Counted from the first letter of the stretch, positions 7,600-17,066 are shown. The stretch is 64,000 nucleotides of DNA from Nonlabens tegetincola (GCF_002954355.1 NZ_MQVV01000010.1:496001-560000); one strand, 5' to 3'. The notes: a model not told the origin generated them from the letters alone. Numbers and translations are program-made.

Positions 7600-8149
7600 A
7601 TCTAAAACAGGTGGTTTCATGATCGTTAACTATTCCGCAGGCTTGCAAATAGGCATATACGATGGTGCTGCCTACAAATTTAAAACCTCTTTTTTTAAGA
7701 TCTTTTGATATCTGATCTGATAACTTGGTGTTAGCAGGAGCTTCTTTATAATCAGAAACTGCAGTTTTAACAGGTTGATTATCAACAAATGACCATATAT
7801 AATTGGAAAAACTTCCAAACTCTTGTTGTGTATTTATAAATGCTTGAGCGTTGGTCACAATAGCATTTACTTTTAATTTATTTCTTATGATTCCTGGATT
7901 TTGAAGTAGTTCTTGCTTTTTTTGATTATCATATTGAGCAATTTTGTGATAATCAAATTGATCTAGAGCTTGTCTATAGTTTTCTCGCTTTCTTAAAATA
8001 GTAATCCAGCTTAGACCAGCTTGCATACATTCCAGGATTAAGAACTCAAATAGGGTTTTATCGTCATAAACAGGTACGCCCCATTCTGTATCGTGATACT
8101 GCTCATAAAGCTCATCGCCTATACACCAGCCGCATTTGTTTTTGTTCAT
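7586..8149 (-). CDS. tag: DNA-3-methyladenine glycosylase I
   Basis: 187 residues, the standard Tag length. This base-excision repair enzyme removes 3-methyladenine from alkylated DNA. The zinc-binding residues line up with E. coli Tag: Cys6 in NKCGWC, His19 in YHDTEWG, and His177 and Cys181 in NDHETTCF. The substrate-pocket region TLFEFLILECMQAGLSWITIL RKR (about residues 32-55) is also present. It is the first gene of a three-gene minus-strand operon with two envelope proteins, an odd pairing with no obvious functional link. It is divergent from hflX. Confidence 0.95.
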   Translation of the reverse strand: MNKNKCGWCIGDELYEQYHDTEWGVPVYDDKTLFEFLILECMQAGLSWITILRKRENYRQALDQFDYHKIAQYDNQKKQELLQNPGIIRNKLKVNAIVTNAQAFINTQQEFGSFSNYIWSFVDNQPVKTAVSDYKEAPANTKLSDQISKDLKKRGFKFVGSTIVYAYLQACGIVNDHETTCFRYDQI

Positions 8150-8212
8150 GAAAAAAATTATAATAAAAACTTAAGCTAAAGATAAACCTTATTACCGGCT
8201 CAATAATAAATA

Positions 8213-8220
8213 TATCTTTG
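8213..8220 (+). promoter_or_regulatory. Candidate -7 box (TATCTTTG) of hflX
   Basis: TAnnTTTG match ending 15 nt before the chosen hflX ATG. It overlaps the TTG at 8218, which argues against that codon being the start. Confidence 0.5.
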
Positions 8221-8235
8221 TATGAAATAATCTAT

Positions 8236-9444
8236 ATGCTAGAACAAGAAAGTCACGAATACGAAAACGCCGTTTTAATAGGAATTGTAACTCAACAACA
8301 GTCTGAAGAAAAGTTAACTGAGTATCTTGATGAATTAGAGTTTCTCGCTTACACTGCTGGTGCTAGTGTACAAGGTCGTTTTACTCAAAAAATGCAACAT
8401 CCTAATCCAAAAACCTTTATAGGAACTGGAAAAATGGAAGAAGTGGCACAGTTTGTTGAAGCAAACGATATTGGGACAGTGATTTTTGATGATGAGTTAA
8501 CGCCTACTCAACAACGTAACATTGAGAAAATCCTCAAGGCAAAGATCATAGATCGTACCTATTTGATTCTAGACATATTTGCACAACGAGCACAAACCAG
8601 TTATGCTCGTACTCAAGTTGAACTAGCCCAGTACGAGTACTTGTTGCCTAGATTAGTCGGGTTGTGGACTCACCTGGAGCGCCAGCGTGGTGGTATAGGT
8701 ATGCGTGGTCCTGGTGAGACCGAGATTGAGACAGACCGTCGTATAGTACGCGATCGTATTTCATTACTCAAAAAGAAACTCACTACCATTGATAGGCAAA
8801 TGAAAACCCAACGAGGAAATCGTGGTAAATTGGTGCGCGTTGCTCTTGTAGGTTACACTAACGTGGGTAAAAGCACACTTATGAATGTGGTTTCTAAAAG
8901 TGATGTTTTTGCAGAAAATAAATTATTTGCAACGCTAGATACAACGGTAAGAAAGGTAGTTGTTAAAAACCTACCTTTTCTATTAACTGATACGGTAGGT
9001 TTTATTAGAAAACTACCTACCCAGTTAGTAGAATCCTTTAAATCTACCCTAGATGAGGTTAGAGAATCGGACCTATTGTTACATGTAGTAGATATTTCGC
9101 ACGAGAGCTTTGAAGATCATATTGATAGTGTAAATGCAATTTTACAAGATATTGAGGCGATTGATAAACCTACTATTATGGTTTTTAATAAAATCGATCA
9201 ATACCAGCCGGAAGAGTATGATGATGAATTTGACGAACGCACCACGGCACACAACACACTAGAAGACTGGAAACGCACCTGGATGAACCGTGCAGGTGAT
9301 GATGTGATTTTTATAAGTGCGATTGAAAAAGAAAACATGGAACAGTTTCGTAAAAAGGTATACGATAGAGTAAGAGAAATTCATGTGTCGCGTTTTCCTT
9401 ATAATGCATTCCTGTATCCTGATTATAGTGAAGAGGAAGAGTAG
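8236..9444 (+). CDS. hflX: Ribosome-associated GTPase HflX
   Basis: About 402 residues. HflX is a GTPase that binds the 50S subunit and splits stalled ribosomes under stress. The N-terminal HflX domain includes NPKTFIGTGKMEEV and FDDELTPTQQRNIEK. The glycine-rich linker GGIGMRGPGETEIETDRR precedes the G domain, with G1 GYTNVGKST (about residue 206), G3 DTVGF and G4 NKID. The ATG at 8236 is preferred to TTG at 8218, which lies in the promoter box. A short acidic tail (SEEEE) closes the protein. It is followed by a palindrome copy and the putative defence module. Confidence 0.95.
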   Translation: MLEQESHEYENAVLIGIVTQQQSEEKLTEYLDELEFLAYTAGASVQGRFTQKMQHPNPKTFIGTGKMEEVAQFVEANDIGTVIFDDELTPTQQRNIEKILKAKIIDRTYLILDIFAQRAQTSYARTQVELAQYEYLLPRLVGLWTHLERQRGGIGMRGPGETEIETDRRIVRDRISLLKKKLTTIDRQMKTQRGNRGKLVRVALVGYTNVGKSTLMNVVSKSDVFAENKLFATLDTTVRKVVVKNLPFLLTDTVGFIRKLPTQLVESFKSTLDEVRESDLLLHVVDISHESFEDHIDSVNAILQDIEAIDKPTIMVFNKIDQYQPEEYDDEFDERTTAHNTLEDWKRTWMNRAGDDVIFISAIEKENMEQFRKKVYDRVREIHVSRFPYNAFLYPDYSEEEE

Positions 9445-9507
9445 ATTCCTATTTTTTTCTGTTAAACAGTAAAACCGTTTTTGATTACTCTAGATTGATT
9501 TAGGGTT

Positions 9508-9523
9508 CGCTTTCGCGAAAGCG
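9508..9523. repeat. Iterated palindrome copy 2 (exact)
   Basis: CGCTTTCGCGAAAGCG, extended by TT/AA on each side to a 20-bp perfect palindrome (9506-9525). Intergenic, between hflX and the M48-like gene. Confidence 0.9.
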
Positions 9524-9550
9524 AATCCACAACTATCTATATTCTCTACC

Positions 9551-9606
9551 TAAATACATGACTGACTGTATTTATACACATGTAGTTAAGTAAAAAACCT
9601 ACTTAA
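9551..9606. promoter_or_regulatory. Two adjacent dyads upstream of the M48/helicase module
   Basis: TAAATACA (9551-9558) pairs with TGTATTTA (9567-9574), and TTAAGTA (9586-9592) pairs with TACTTAA (9600-9606). A near-consensus -7 box TATTTTTA (9612-9619) follows, before the ATG at 9642. Spacing and symmetry suit dimeric regulator sites, but no regulator gene is adjacent. Confidence 0.4.
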
Positions 9607-9641
9607 TTTCATATTTTTAAGCCATAGCTTAATAGTTGCAC

Positions 9642-10883
9642 ATGAACCAATCAACTGAAACGCCTTTACAGCGTTCCCTACCCACATTCAACTATCATAA
9701 AAAAATCAGAGATTATTTTAAATCGAGGTCCAAAACCTGGCAGTGGTTTAAAGATGAAAAGGTAAAGTCACATCAAATAGATGCGTTAAAATCATCTTTG
9801 TTAAAGAATACATACAGGCTAGATAGGGATTCACATTTTGACTTGTATAAGATAAGCGATCAAGTATGTGAAAATTTGAACCTGACCGCTCAAGTCACCT
9901 TTTATCAAGAGCAAAATAGCATTCAAGATAATTGTGCTATTTCAATTATTGAAGATGAGGCTCATATAGTTTTTTCAGGGAATCTTTTAGAATTGTTGGA
10001 TGAGCGGCAATTAACCGCATTGATAGCTCATGAATTAGGACATTTTTTATTTTTTAAAATAGAAAATGGTGAGTTTGAAATTACCCAACGTATTATTCTG
10101 GCCCTTGCCAATGATTCACAAAGTGATCCTGTTTTTGTAGAAACTGCTCGTAAATTTCAATTGTTTTTGGAACTTTTTTGTGATGCTTGTTCTTTTCAGG
10201 TTTGCAGTGAACACTATTCTGTCATACAATGTTTAGTCAAGGTTTCAACAGGACTAAAGCGAGTAAATGCTCAAAGTTATCTAGATCAAGCCAAAGAAAT
10301 TTTACAAGGAGAAGAAAACAGATCATTAAACACTACACATCCAGAAACTTACATAAGAACCTATGCGCTAGATCAACTATCGAGAAGCGCTCATAATCTA
10401 GAAGAGGTCATTAAACCGCTTATCATAGGTAAGATAGATGTGAATAATTTAGATCTATTTCAACAAAAGGAACTAAGTTCATTCACGTATCAATTTTTAG
10501 AATTTATTCTGTTACCAGAATGGATGCGTACTTCTAGAAACATGACACACGCTTCAAGTTTCTTTTCTAATTTTTATGTAAGTAATGAAAAGCAAGAAGT
10601 CAATAGTATCAAAAAGTTTATTAATGACGCAGCAATTGGCACACATAATTACCTATGCTATGTGCTGCTAGATTTTAGTAAACTAGATGCAGACCTTGAG
10701 TTGTTACCTCTTGCTCACACACTTGAAATTGCGAATTTATTAGGAATAAAAGAAGAGTATGAACGTATTGTTAGAAAGGAATATCAACTAACTATTAGGG
10801 AGTTTAAATCTCTCAAGGATGAAGCAATGAAAGACCTGAATAAGTTGTCTCAAGAACAAAGAAGTATTTATGACCATGAATGA
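9642..10883 (+). CDS. Soluble M48-like zinc metalloprotease, partner of the downstream helicase-nuclease
   Basis: 413 residues from ATG 9642 (a TTG two codons earlier is possible). The zinc motif HELGH sits at residues 130-134 in the context QLTALIAHELGHFLFF. A candidate third ligand is Glu177 or Asp181 in LELFCDAC, matching the E..AD position of M48 peptidases. Unlike HtpX or Oma1, no membrane segment is seen, so it should be cytosolic. The C-terminal 230 residues are helical, without a recognised domain, and end in a charged coiled-coil-like stretch. The helicase gene starts 14 nt before this stop, so the two are translationally coupled. Function is inferred only: a protease arm of a two-gene, probably defensive, module. 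Confidence 0.75.
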   Translation: MNQSTETPLQRSLPTFNYHKKIRDYFKSRSKTWQWFKDEKVKSHQIDALKSSLLKNTYRLDRDSHFDLYKISDQVCENLNLTAQVTFYQEQNSIQDNCAISIIEDEAHIVFSGNLLELLDERQLTALIAHELGHFLFFKIENGEFEITQRIILALANDSQSDPVFVETARKFQLFLELFCDACSFQVCSEHYSVIQCLVKVSTGLKRVNAQSYLDQAKEILQGEENRSLNTTHPETYIRTYALDQLSRSAHNLEEVIKPLIIGKIDVNNLDLFQQKELSSFTYQFLEFILLPEWMRTSRNMTHASSFFSNFYVSNEKQEVNSIKKFINDAAIGTHNYLCYVLLDFSKLDADLELLPLAHTLEIANLLGIKEEYERIVRKEYQLTIREFKSLKDEAMKDLNKLSQEQRSIYDHE

Positions 10884-13800
10884 TTATAGGAAAAGTTTTT
10901 TCAGCTTATTAGATGAGATAAAAGCTTCAAATGGTAATACTACGGTCGATTTTATTGCTCAAGTTTTACCGTTGCTTGAAAAAGCACTTTATGCTCATAA
11001 TCAAGATAAAGTTTTAAAGATCACTAGCATAGATCAAGTTTTTTATAATGGTAGAATCTTAATCATTGAACAAGTTACTAGTAGTGCAGTAATCTCGACT
11101 GGTCTACCTCAAAAACCCAAAGAAGATGGAGCAGTCAAGGTTTCGGATACTATTTATCAAAACAGATCAAATAACGTCACCTCATTTGAAAATCAAAGTG
11201 ATTACCTGCATTTAGATAATGCTAGTCCGGTAAAAAACCCGGCCTATGTAATGCATTATAAAACATGGGATTATGAGATGGGAACTTACGATCCTTTAAC
11301 AGAGGTGTTTTTACTAGGTATGTTAATGGCAAGCCTAGCTTATGGTCTAGATTTTCGCGATAAGGATGAATTGTTACGCTTTGTAGAAAATAGAGAAAGG
11401 TTATACTTTTTGAATAAAGAGCTAGATCCTACCATTCATCATGTCATAAGAGAAATGACTCCGGTTTACAGGGAAGATCGTATTCCAAATTTAGAAGAGG
11501 TTGTAGCAAAACTTAAAAATTACCAAGATTTTAATCCTGAAAATTATCAAGACCTTACCGAGACAATAGGATTCAAATCAATTAACATCAAGGAACGCGG
11601 AACATATATTTTAGATAAGTTACGACGACGCTTGTTTGACATATCTCGTAGAAATAAACTTCTTTACTTCAAATCAACAAGCAGTTTTTTAAACCTTACT
11701 GAAGCATCTATACCTTTATTGCTAGATCACAAAAATATTACCGAGAAGGATATCATCTTTTGGGGACCAGTTATGGAAGGTAAATTATTGGGTAAAAAAT
11801 CACTTCTGTTAAATAGGTATCTTGATATAACTAACAATAGGTTTTTAAATCCTATACTCAACAAAATAAGGTTGGAAGCAAGAAAGAGCCGTAACGAGTA
11901 CGGATTTGATCAACTGCGATTAGTTATTGCTTTTTTACACTGGTATAATTTTAAAGAAAATAGGGAAGAACGTATTTCTTCTCCATTGCTGTTGCTTCCA
12001 GTTTCATTAGTAAAGAAAAAAGGAGTAGAAGATCGGTATCAACTAGAGGTTACAACTACTGATGCAGAGATCAATCCAGTTCTTAGTTACTATCTAAAAG
12101 ATTTATATAATATAGAACTTCCCGATTTTATAGATTTAAAGGAAAGTTCACTTGAAGATTTAATAGGTAACATACGTAACCAAATTCTTAGTTCAGGTAA
12201 TGGAGTAGAACTTCAATGGCGAGAAAAACCCCAAATTCAACTTATTCATAAAGCTGCCCGACGCAATTTCAAACTCAAAAAACGTAAACTTAATCGCCGC
12301 ACGAGTAATTTAAATTTAAGACAATTTGATTACTCCTATAAAGAGGATGAATTTAAACCTTTAGGAATTGAACTCTTCAAAACTTTGGTTCATAAAAAGA
12401 TAAATGATCTTGAATATATAATTAATGAAGATATCAATCCTTACAGTGATCTAGCTGTTGCAGAAAAGGAGCGCAGCTTCTATCGTAATGATAATTATGG
12501 CGTTGTAAATCCACTGGTTTGGGAAGTAGATACCTGCAACATGACTTTAGGTAATTTCAATTATCGTAAAATGAGTATTGTTCGTGATTACAACGATATT
12601 ATCAATGCTGATATTAAGGATGAAGTCTTTGAAGAATTATTTAGTGAGAATCCTCGAAAGTTAATTGAAGAAGAAGGCAACAGTACTCAATTGAATGATT
12701 TATATCCCATAATTGCAGCTGATCCTACACAAACAAAAGCCGTTTATAAAGCACGCAGTGGTCGCAATTATATTATTCAAGGTCCACCAGGTACCGGTAA
12801 ATCTCAAACGATAACCAACTTGATCGCAGATTATGTAGCCAGAGATCAAAAAGTACTTTTCGTTTGTGAAAAACGTGCTGCACTTGATGTGGTTTACCAT
12901 CGTTTAAAAAACAAACAACTGGACGAATTATGTTGTTTAATTCATGATTCACAGACCGACAAGAAATCTTTTATTATGAATTTAAAAGGGACCTATGAGT
13001 CCTTTTTAAAAGATAAGATGAAGTCTAGAGCTATAGTTAAGGAAAGAAATGAGATAATCGACAAAATACAAACGCACATTAACCGACTAGAGAGCTTTCA
13101 TAACATAATGCGATCTGGCGAGACTCCTATCTTTCAAGTTTATCAAGAGGTAATTAGTGATATTGACAAGTTTGAGAGACTTGCCAAGGCGGAATATTTT
13201 GTAATCCCTGATTTCGATGAGTGGAAATCAAATGAAAATTGGATCAAGGAATTCTTAAATCAAATAAGGATCAACCATTATGGTGATAGCATCAAAAACT
13301 TCCCGTTAAACGGTATAAGTCCAGAACTATTATCAACATCTGACTATAAGACTACAATTCACAAAGAATTAAGCAGTGCTCTTACCATATTGGAGCAGAT
13401 TAATGAATGGATTGATGAAAATGATGGAGATACCACTATGTTATGGGATGATTGGATTAAGGAAGTCAATCTGATGGAAAAATCAAAAGGGGTTATTGCA
13501 AAAGGAAACCTTGCTGTTTTAACTCCTGATAATCCACAAGCTACAGCTTTACTGAACGATAATAAAAAGCTTGAAAAATCACGCAAGAAGTGGCAAGATA
13601 AGCAAGATGAAAATCGTTTTTGGAAAGTAAAGTGGAATGCAATTGACGCCTATGAGATAAAAAATCAATGGGACCGAGCTAATGCTAACATTCTAAAATT
13701 TTTGAACCCCAAATGGTATCGATTAAAAAAACAAATCAAAGAAGCTTATGACTTTCAAAAACATAAAGTAAAACCAGAAATCGATTCAGTACTAAGCAGA

Positions 13801-16275
13801 TTGGTAGACGAATATGACCTTCTTAATAGTTTTGAAAATGAAAAAAGAAAATTAGAAAATCGTTATGGTTTTACCAATTATGACGATGGTATTCAATGGT
13901 TAAAGCAATTACACAATACAGGTAGTCCGATTGTAGCCAAGTGGATAGAAATCGATAACAGAGATTATTTATCTGGACTTATTAGTGTTTTACCCTTGTT
14001 TAATAGTCTTAGAAATTCGTTGTCCAAAATCGCTAAGAGTTTCGGTAATTATTCAATAGCAACTCTAGAAGATAGAATTAGTGGTGCTTTGACGATGACT
14101 AATAGTTTATCCTTATTTAAGCCTCACATCGAAAAACTTAATAATGCCGATTTTAAATTGCAATCGCTTTTGAGAGATCGCAATTGGAGAGAAGATGAGA
14201 TAAATTTTCATTGTGCGTACAAAACAATTCTGGATAATAGTGATAATAATCCTGTATTTGCCCAAATGAATGAGGATAGCCTGCAATTCTCTATAAGGGA
14301 AATTCAGAACTTATTAGATAAATACTATAATGCCAATGTAGCTTTTATACGTTCTAGAATAAGAGATCAATTTCTCAATAAAATTAGAATTACTGAAAGC
14401 ACAGCCGCTCAATTAACAAATGAAGAAAAGGAACTCAAAAAGATATACAAATCATCTCGCAAAATATTAGAAAATGAATTCAATAAAAAGATGAGGTATA
14501 AGTCTATCAGAGAGTTGGCAACTGGCGAGGCACAAGAAATTATGACAAGTTTAAAGCCTGTCTGGTTGATGAGTCCATTGAGTGTAAGTGATTCAATGCC
14601 TATTGATACTTCCATTTTTGATGTTGTTATATACGATGAAGCCTCTCAAATAACAGTAGAAGAAGGCGTTCCTTCTCTATTTAGAACACACCAAACGATT
14701 ATTGTAGGTGATGAAATGCAAATGCCTCCTACCAATTTTTTCAGTACAACAAGTGTTGATGTAGATGAGGATGAAGAAGAACAAGAGCAACGTATAGGTA
14801 TCAATCTAGATGCCGACAGTCTATTGAATCAAGGAGCAAGAAAATTACCATCAGTAATGCTGGGATGGCATTATCGCAGCCGTAGAGAAAGTTTAATAAG
14901 CTATTCAAATGCTGCTTTTTACAAAAGGGAACTACTTACCATTCCAGATAATCAACTATCGATTCATGGAGCAGGCGAACTCACACATGTTTTAAATCCT
15001 GATCAAGAAATAGATATTAATGATGTGCTTCAACGTAGTATAAGTTACCACTACCTTGAAAACGCAGTTTATCATAAAAGATCAAATAAAGATGAGGCTA
15101 CTTATATAGCTCACCTAGTAAGAAAACTACTTACTCAACAAGTTAATAAAAGTATAGGTGTAGTGGCTTTTTCTATGGAACAACAATCTGTTATCGAGTC
15201 TGCTCTAGAAGAGTTAGCACTGTTGGATACCCATTTCGGTAAACTTTTAGAGGAAGAATATAATCGTACCGAAGAGGATCAGTTTACAGGGTTATTTGTA
15301 AAAAACCTTGAAAATGTCCAAGGAGATGAAAGAGATATTATCATCATGAGCGTGTGTTATGGTTTCAATACACAAGGTAAAATGTTAATGAATTTTGGCC
15401 CTATAAATAGACGTAGCGGAGAAAAAAGACTCAATGTCATATTCTCTAGAGCAAAGAGAAATATGATGATTGTCTCTAGCATTTTAGGAGAGCACATTAA
15501 AAACGATTACAACGAAGGAGCTAGGTATTTTAAACGCTTTCTACAGTACGCTAAACAAATTTCTGATGGTAATATACAGAATGCTTCTTCCATATTAGAT
15601 AGTTTACATGTATCTCAAAACCTAGATTTAAAAGGCAAGGAAATACCGCTTAAATCCAAGTTAAAAGAGGTTCTAAAAGCAAAAGGATATGAGGTTTATA
15701 ACGATATAGGGCAGTCACATTTTAAGGTAGATATTGCGATTATTTCACCTAATGACACTCAATTTAAAATGGGTATCCTATTGGATTATAAAAGTCATTA
15801 TCACGGTGATAATGTACTAGAGCAGTATTGTCAAAAAACAAGCGTGTTGGAAACTTTTGGTTGGAAAATACTACGCGTATATGTTAAGGATTGGGTGGAA
15901 CAACCCAATCGAGTGTTAGAAAGAATAAGACAAACAATAGAAAATGAAGAAAAATTATCTCCTGTAACAGCAACAAATCATGAACGAGAAAAGCAAGAGA
16001 AGATTAATGAAGATGTGCAACAAGTTTCTGATAGTACTATAGAGTCACAATCATCACAAACTAGTGATGACTTTAAAAGGTATGAGTATGTACAAGGGAA
16101 TAGCAATAAATTCTGGGAAATAAAAGTAATAGGTAATGAAGTACACACACGTTATGGTAGAATAGGTAATCAACCTCAAACCAATGTGAAATCTCTGTCT
16201 ACCCGTGCCGATGCACTTAAAGAAGAAATGCGATTAACCGGAGTAAAGTTACGTAAAGGCTATCGCAGGTCTTAA
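10870..16275 (+). CDS. Giant DUF4011 / SF1 helicase / PD-(D/E)XK nuclease / WGR protein
   Basis: 1801 residues. In order: an N-terminal region with a stretch like a kinase C-lobe (about 130-220); a DUF4011 hallmark LFDISRRNKLLYFK (about 250-270); an SF1 helicase with Walker A GPPGTGKS (638-645), a long helical insert, Walker B IYDEASQ (Asp1256-Glu1257), GDEMQMPPT and motif VI-like NVIFSRAKRN (about 1520); a Vsr/PD-(D/E)XK-type nuclease with VDIAI and LLDYKSH (about 1619-1640); and a C-terminal WGR domain (about 1737-1800) in which WGR reads YGR. DUF4011-helicase-nuclease proteins are known from anti-phage screens (I recall the name Hhe, unverified). WGR domains bind DNA ends in PARPs. It overlaps the protease gene by 14 nt and its stop overlaps the DUF2797 stop. 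Confidence 0.85.
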   Translation: MTMNDYRKSFFSLLDEIKASNGNTTVDFIAQVLPLLEKALYAHNQDKVLKITSIDQVFYNGRILIIEQVTSSAVISTGLPQKPKEDGAVKVSDTIYQNRSNNVTSFENQSDYLHLDNASPVKNPAYVMHYKTWDYEMGTYDPLTEVFLLGMLMASLAYGLDFRDKDELLRFVENRERLYFLNKELDPTIHHVIREMTPVYREDRIPNLEEVVAKLKNYQDFNPENYQDLTETIGFKSINIKERGTYILDKLRRRLFDISRRNKLLYFKSTSSFLNLTEASIPLLLDHKNITEKDIIFWGPVMEGKLLGKKSLLLNRYLDITNNRFLNPILNKIRLEARKSRNEYGFDQLRLVIAFLHWYNFKENREERISSPLLLLPVSLVKKKGVEDRYQLEVTTTDAEINPVLSYYLKDLYNIELPDFIDLKESSLEDLIGNIRNQILSSGNGVELQWREKPQIQLIHKAARRNFKLKKRKLNRRTSNLNLRQFDYSYKEDEFKPLGIELFKTLVHKKINDLEYIINEDINPYSDLAVAEKERSFYRNDNYGVVNPLVWEVDTCNMTLGNFNYRKMSIVRDYNDIINADIKDEVFEELFSENPRKLIEEEGNSTQLNDLYPIIAADPTQTKAVYKARSGRNYIIQGPPGTGKSQTITNLIADYVARDQKVLFVCEKRAALDVVYHRLKNKQLDELCCLIHDSQTDKKSFIMNLKGTYESFLKDKMKSRAIVKERNEIIDKIQTHINRLESFHNIMRSGETPIFQVYQEVISDIDKFERLAKAEYFVIPDFDEWKSNENWIKEFLNQIRINHYGDSIKNFPLNGISPELLSTSDYKTTIHKELSSALTILEQINEWIDENDGDTTMLWDDWIKEVNLMEKSKGVIAKGNLAVLTPDNPQATALLNDNKKLEKSRKKWQDKQDENRFWKVKWNAIDAYEIKNQWDRANANILKFLNPKWYRLKKQIKEAYDFQKHKVKPEIDSVLSRLVDEYDLLNSFENEKRKLENRYGFTNYDDGIQWLKQLHNTGSPIVAKWIEIDNRDYLSGLISVLPLFNSLRNSLSKIAKSFGNYSIATLEDRISGALTMTNSLSLFKPHIEKLNNADFKLQSLLRDRNWREDEINFHCAYKTILDNSDNNPVFAQMNEDSLQFSIREIQNLLDKYYNANVAFIRSRIRDQFLNKIRITESTAAQLTNEEKELKKIYKSSRKILENEFNKKMRYKSIRELATGEAQEIMTSLKPVWLMSPLSVSDSMPIDTSIFDVVIYDEASQITVEEGVPSLFRTHQTIIVGDEMQMPPTNFFSTTSVDVDEDEEEQEQRIGINLDADSLLNQGARKLPSVMLGWHYRSRRESLISYSNAAFYKRELLTIPDNQLSIHGAGELTHVLNPDQEIDINDVLQRSISYHYLENAVYHKRSNKDEATYIAHLVRKLLTQQVNKSIGVVAFSMEQQSVIESALEELALLDTHFGKLLEEEYNRTEEDQFTGLFVKNLENVQGDERDIIIMSVCYGFNTQGKMLMNFGPINRRSGEKRLNVIFSRAKRNMMIVSSILGEHIKNDYNEGARYFKRFLQYAKQISDGNIQNASSILDSLHVSQNLDLKGKEIPLKSKLKEVLKAKGYEVYNDIGQSHFKVDIAIISPNDTQFKMGILLDYKSHYHGDNVLEQYCQKTSVLETFGWKILRVYVKDWVEQPNRVLERIRQTIENEEKLSPVTATNHEREKQEKINEDVQQVSDSTIESQSSQTSDDFKRYEYVQGNSNKFWEIKVIGNEVHTRYGRIGNQPQTNVKSLSTRADALKEEMRLTGVKLRKGYRRS

Positions 16276-17066
16276 TGCACCTCAATATCAATGACAAACC
16301 CTTCATGGCTGCGCAGGTTCATCACGTGACCATCCTTAAAAATCAAGTATTGTCCTTTGATACCTTTAAGCACGCCATTGTGTTCTGGTGTTTTGGTTAA
16401 ATTCACGCTTTTTACCTTTTTTGGATATTCTAATACTGGGAATTCAATTTCCCATTCTTTAGCATTATCAAGCGTGTAGGGTAAGGCCTCTTGAGGTAAG
16501 TGCTGTAGTAAGCTTTCGCGGAAGCGTAATAAATCAACATCCTCTACGTCATTAGTTAGCATTTTACGCCAATTGGTTTTGTCAGAAACATGTTCCTTAA
16601 GCGCAACTTCACTTATTCCAGCAAGATATCGATTAGGAGTTTCAAGTATAGCAATGGCCTCGTGGGCACCTTGATCAATCCATCTAGTTGGAATTTGTGA
16701 TTTACGAGTAACACCTACTTTAATGTTGCTACTATTGGCCAAATAAACGATATGAGGTTGTAATTGTACCTTTTTTTCATACTCTAAATCGCGATCTTCT
16801 TCATCTAGATGAGCCTTGCTTAATTCTGGTTTCATAATCCAGTCACCGGCTTGTGGTATAGCGGTAAAGCAATCATAACAAAATCCTTGTCGCCATATTT
16901 TTTTATCTAGTCCACAATTCAAACACTCGTTTGCCACATGTTTTATGGTAATAGATTTATCAAGTAACTGGTTCATATGAACAAATTGATCTGGAAAAAC
17001 CAAATAATATTGAACTTGTTCTTGAATTTCAGTTTGCATTTTACGTACTGTACCTGTTACCTTCAT
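16272..17066 (-). CDS. DUF2797 family protein
   Basis: 264 residues. A four-Cys cluster near residues 48-70 (ECLNCGLD and GFCYDCF) probably binds zinc. The central block VYLANSSNIKVGVTRKSQIP followed by RWIDQGAHEA is the DUF2797 signature and looks like a degenerate GIY-YIG core, with VYL and KVG in the positions of the two GIY-YIG tripeptides. Function is unknown. It ends tail-to-tail with the helicase gene with a 4-bp overlap and is divergent from the GH3 gene. A palindrome variant in the coding sequence is read as RFRES. Confidence 0.8.
   Translation of the reverse strand: MKVTGTVRKMQTEIQEQVQYYLVFPDQFVHMNQLLDKSITIKHVANECLNCGLDKKIWRQGFCYDCFTAIPQAGDWIMKPELSKAHLDEEDRDLEYEKKVQLQPHIVYLANSSNIKVGVTRKSQIPTRWIDQGAHEAIAILETPNRYLAGISEVALKEHVSDKTNWRKMLTNDVEDVDLLRFRESLLQHLPQEALPYTLDNAKEWEIEFPVLEYPKKVKSVNLTKTPEHNGVLKGIKGQYLIFKDGHVMNLRSHEGFVIDIEVH
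16511..16526. repeat. Iterated palindrome copy 3 (variant)
   Basis: AGCTTTCGCGGAAGCG: one core mismatch and one flank mismatch. Inside the DUF2797 gene, read as RFRES on the minus strand. Confidence 0.7.

Noticed and set aside
8218-8235. TTG start for hflX
   Set aside because: It lies inside the TATCTTTG promoter box; the ATG at 8236 fits the family N-terminus.
9506-9525. Palindrome as a terminator or LexA-type operator
   Set aside because: There is no T-run, and the same sequence occurs inside nine genes in three reading frames, so neither role can be general.
9642-16275. Absence of the iterated palindrome from the defence-like module as proof of recent transfer
   Set aside because: With a mean spacing near 4.5 kb, a 6.6-kb gap is unremarkable, and the sugar locus shows a similar gap.
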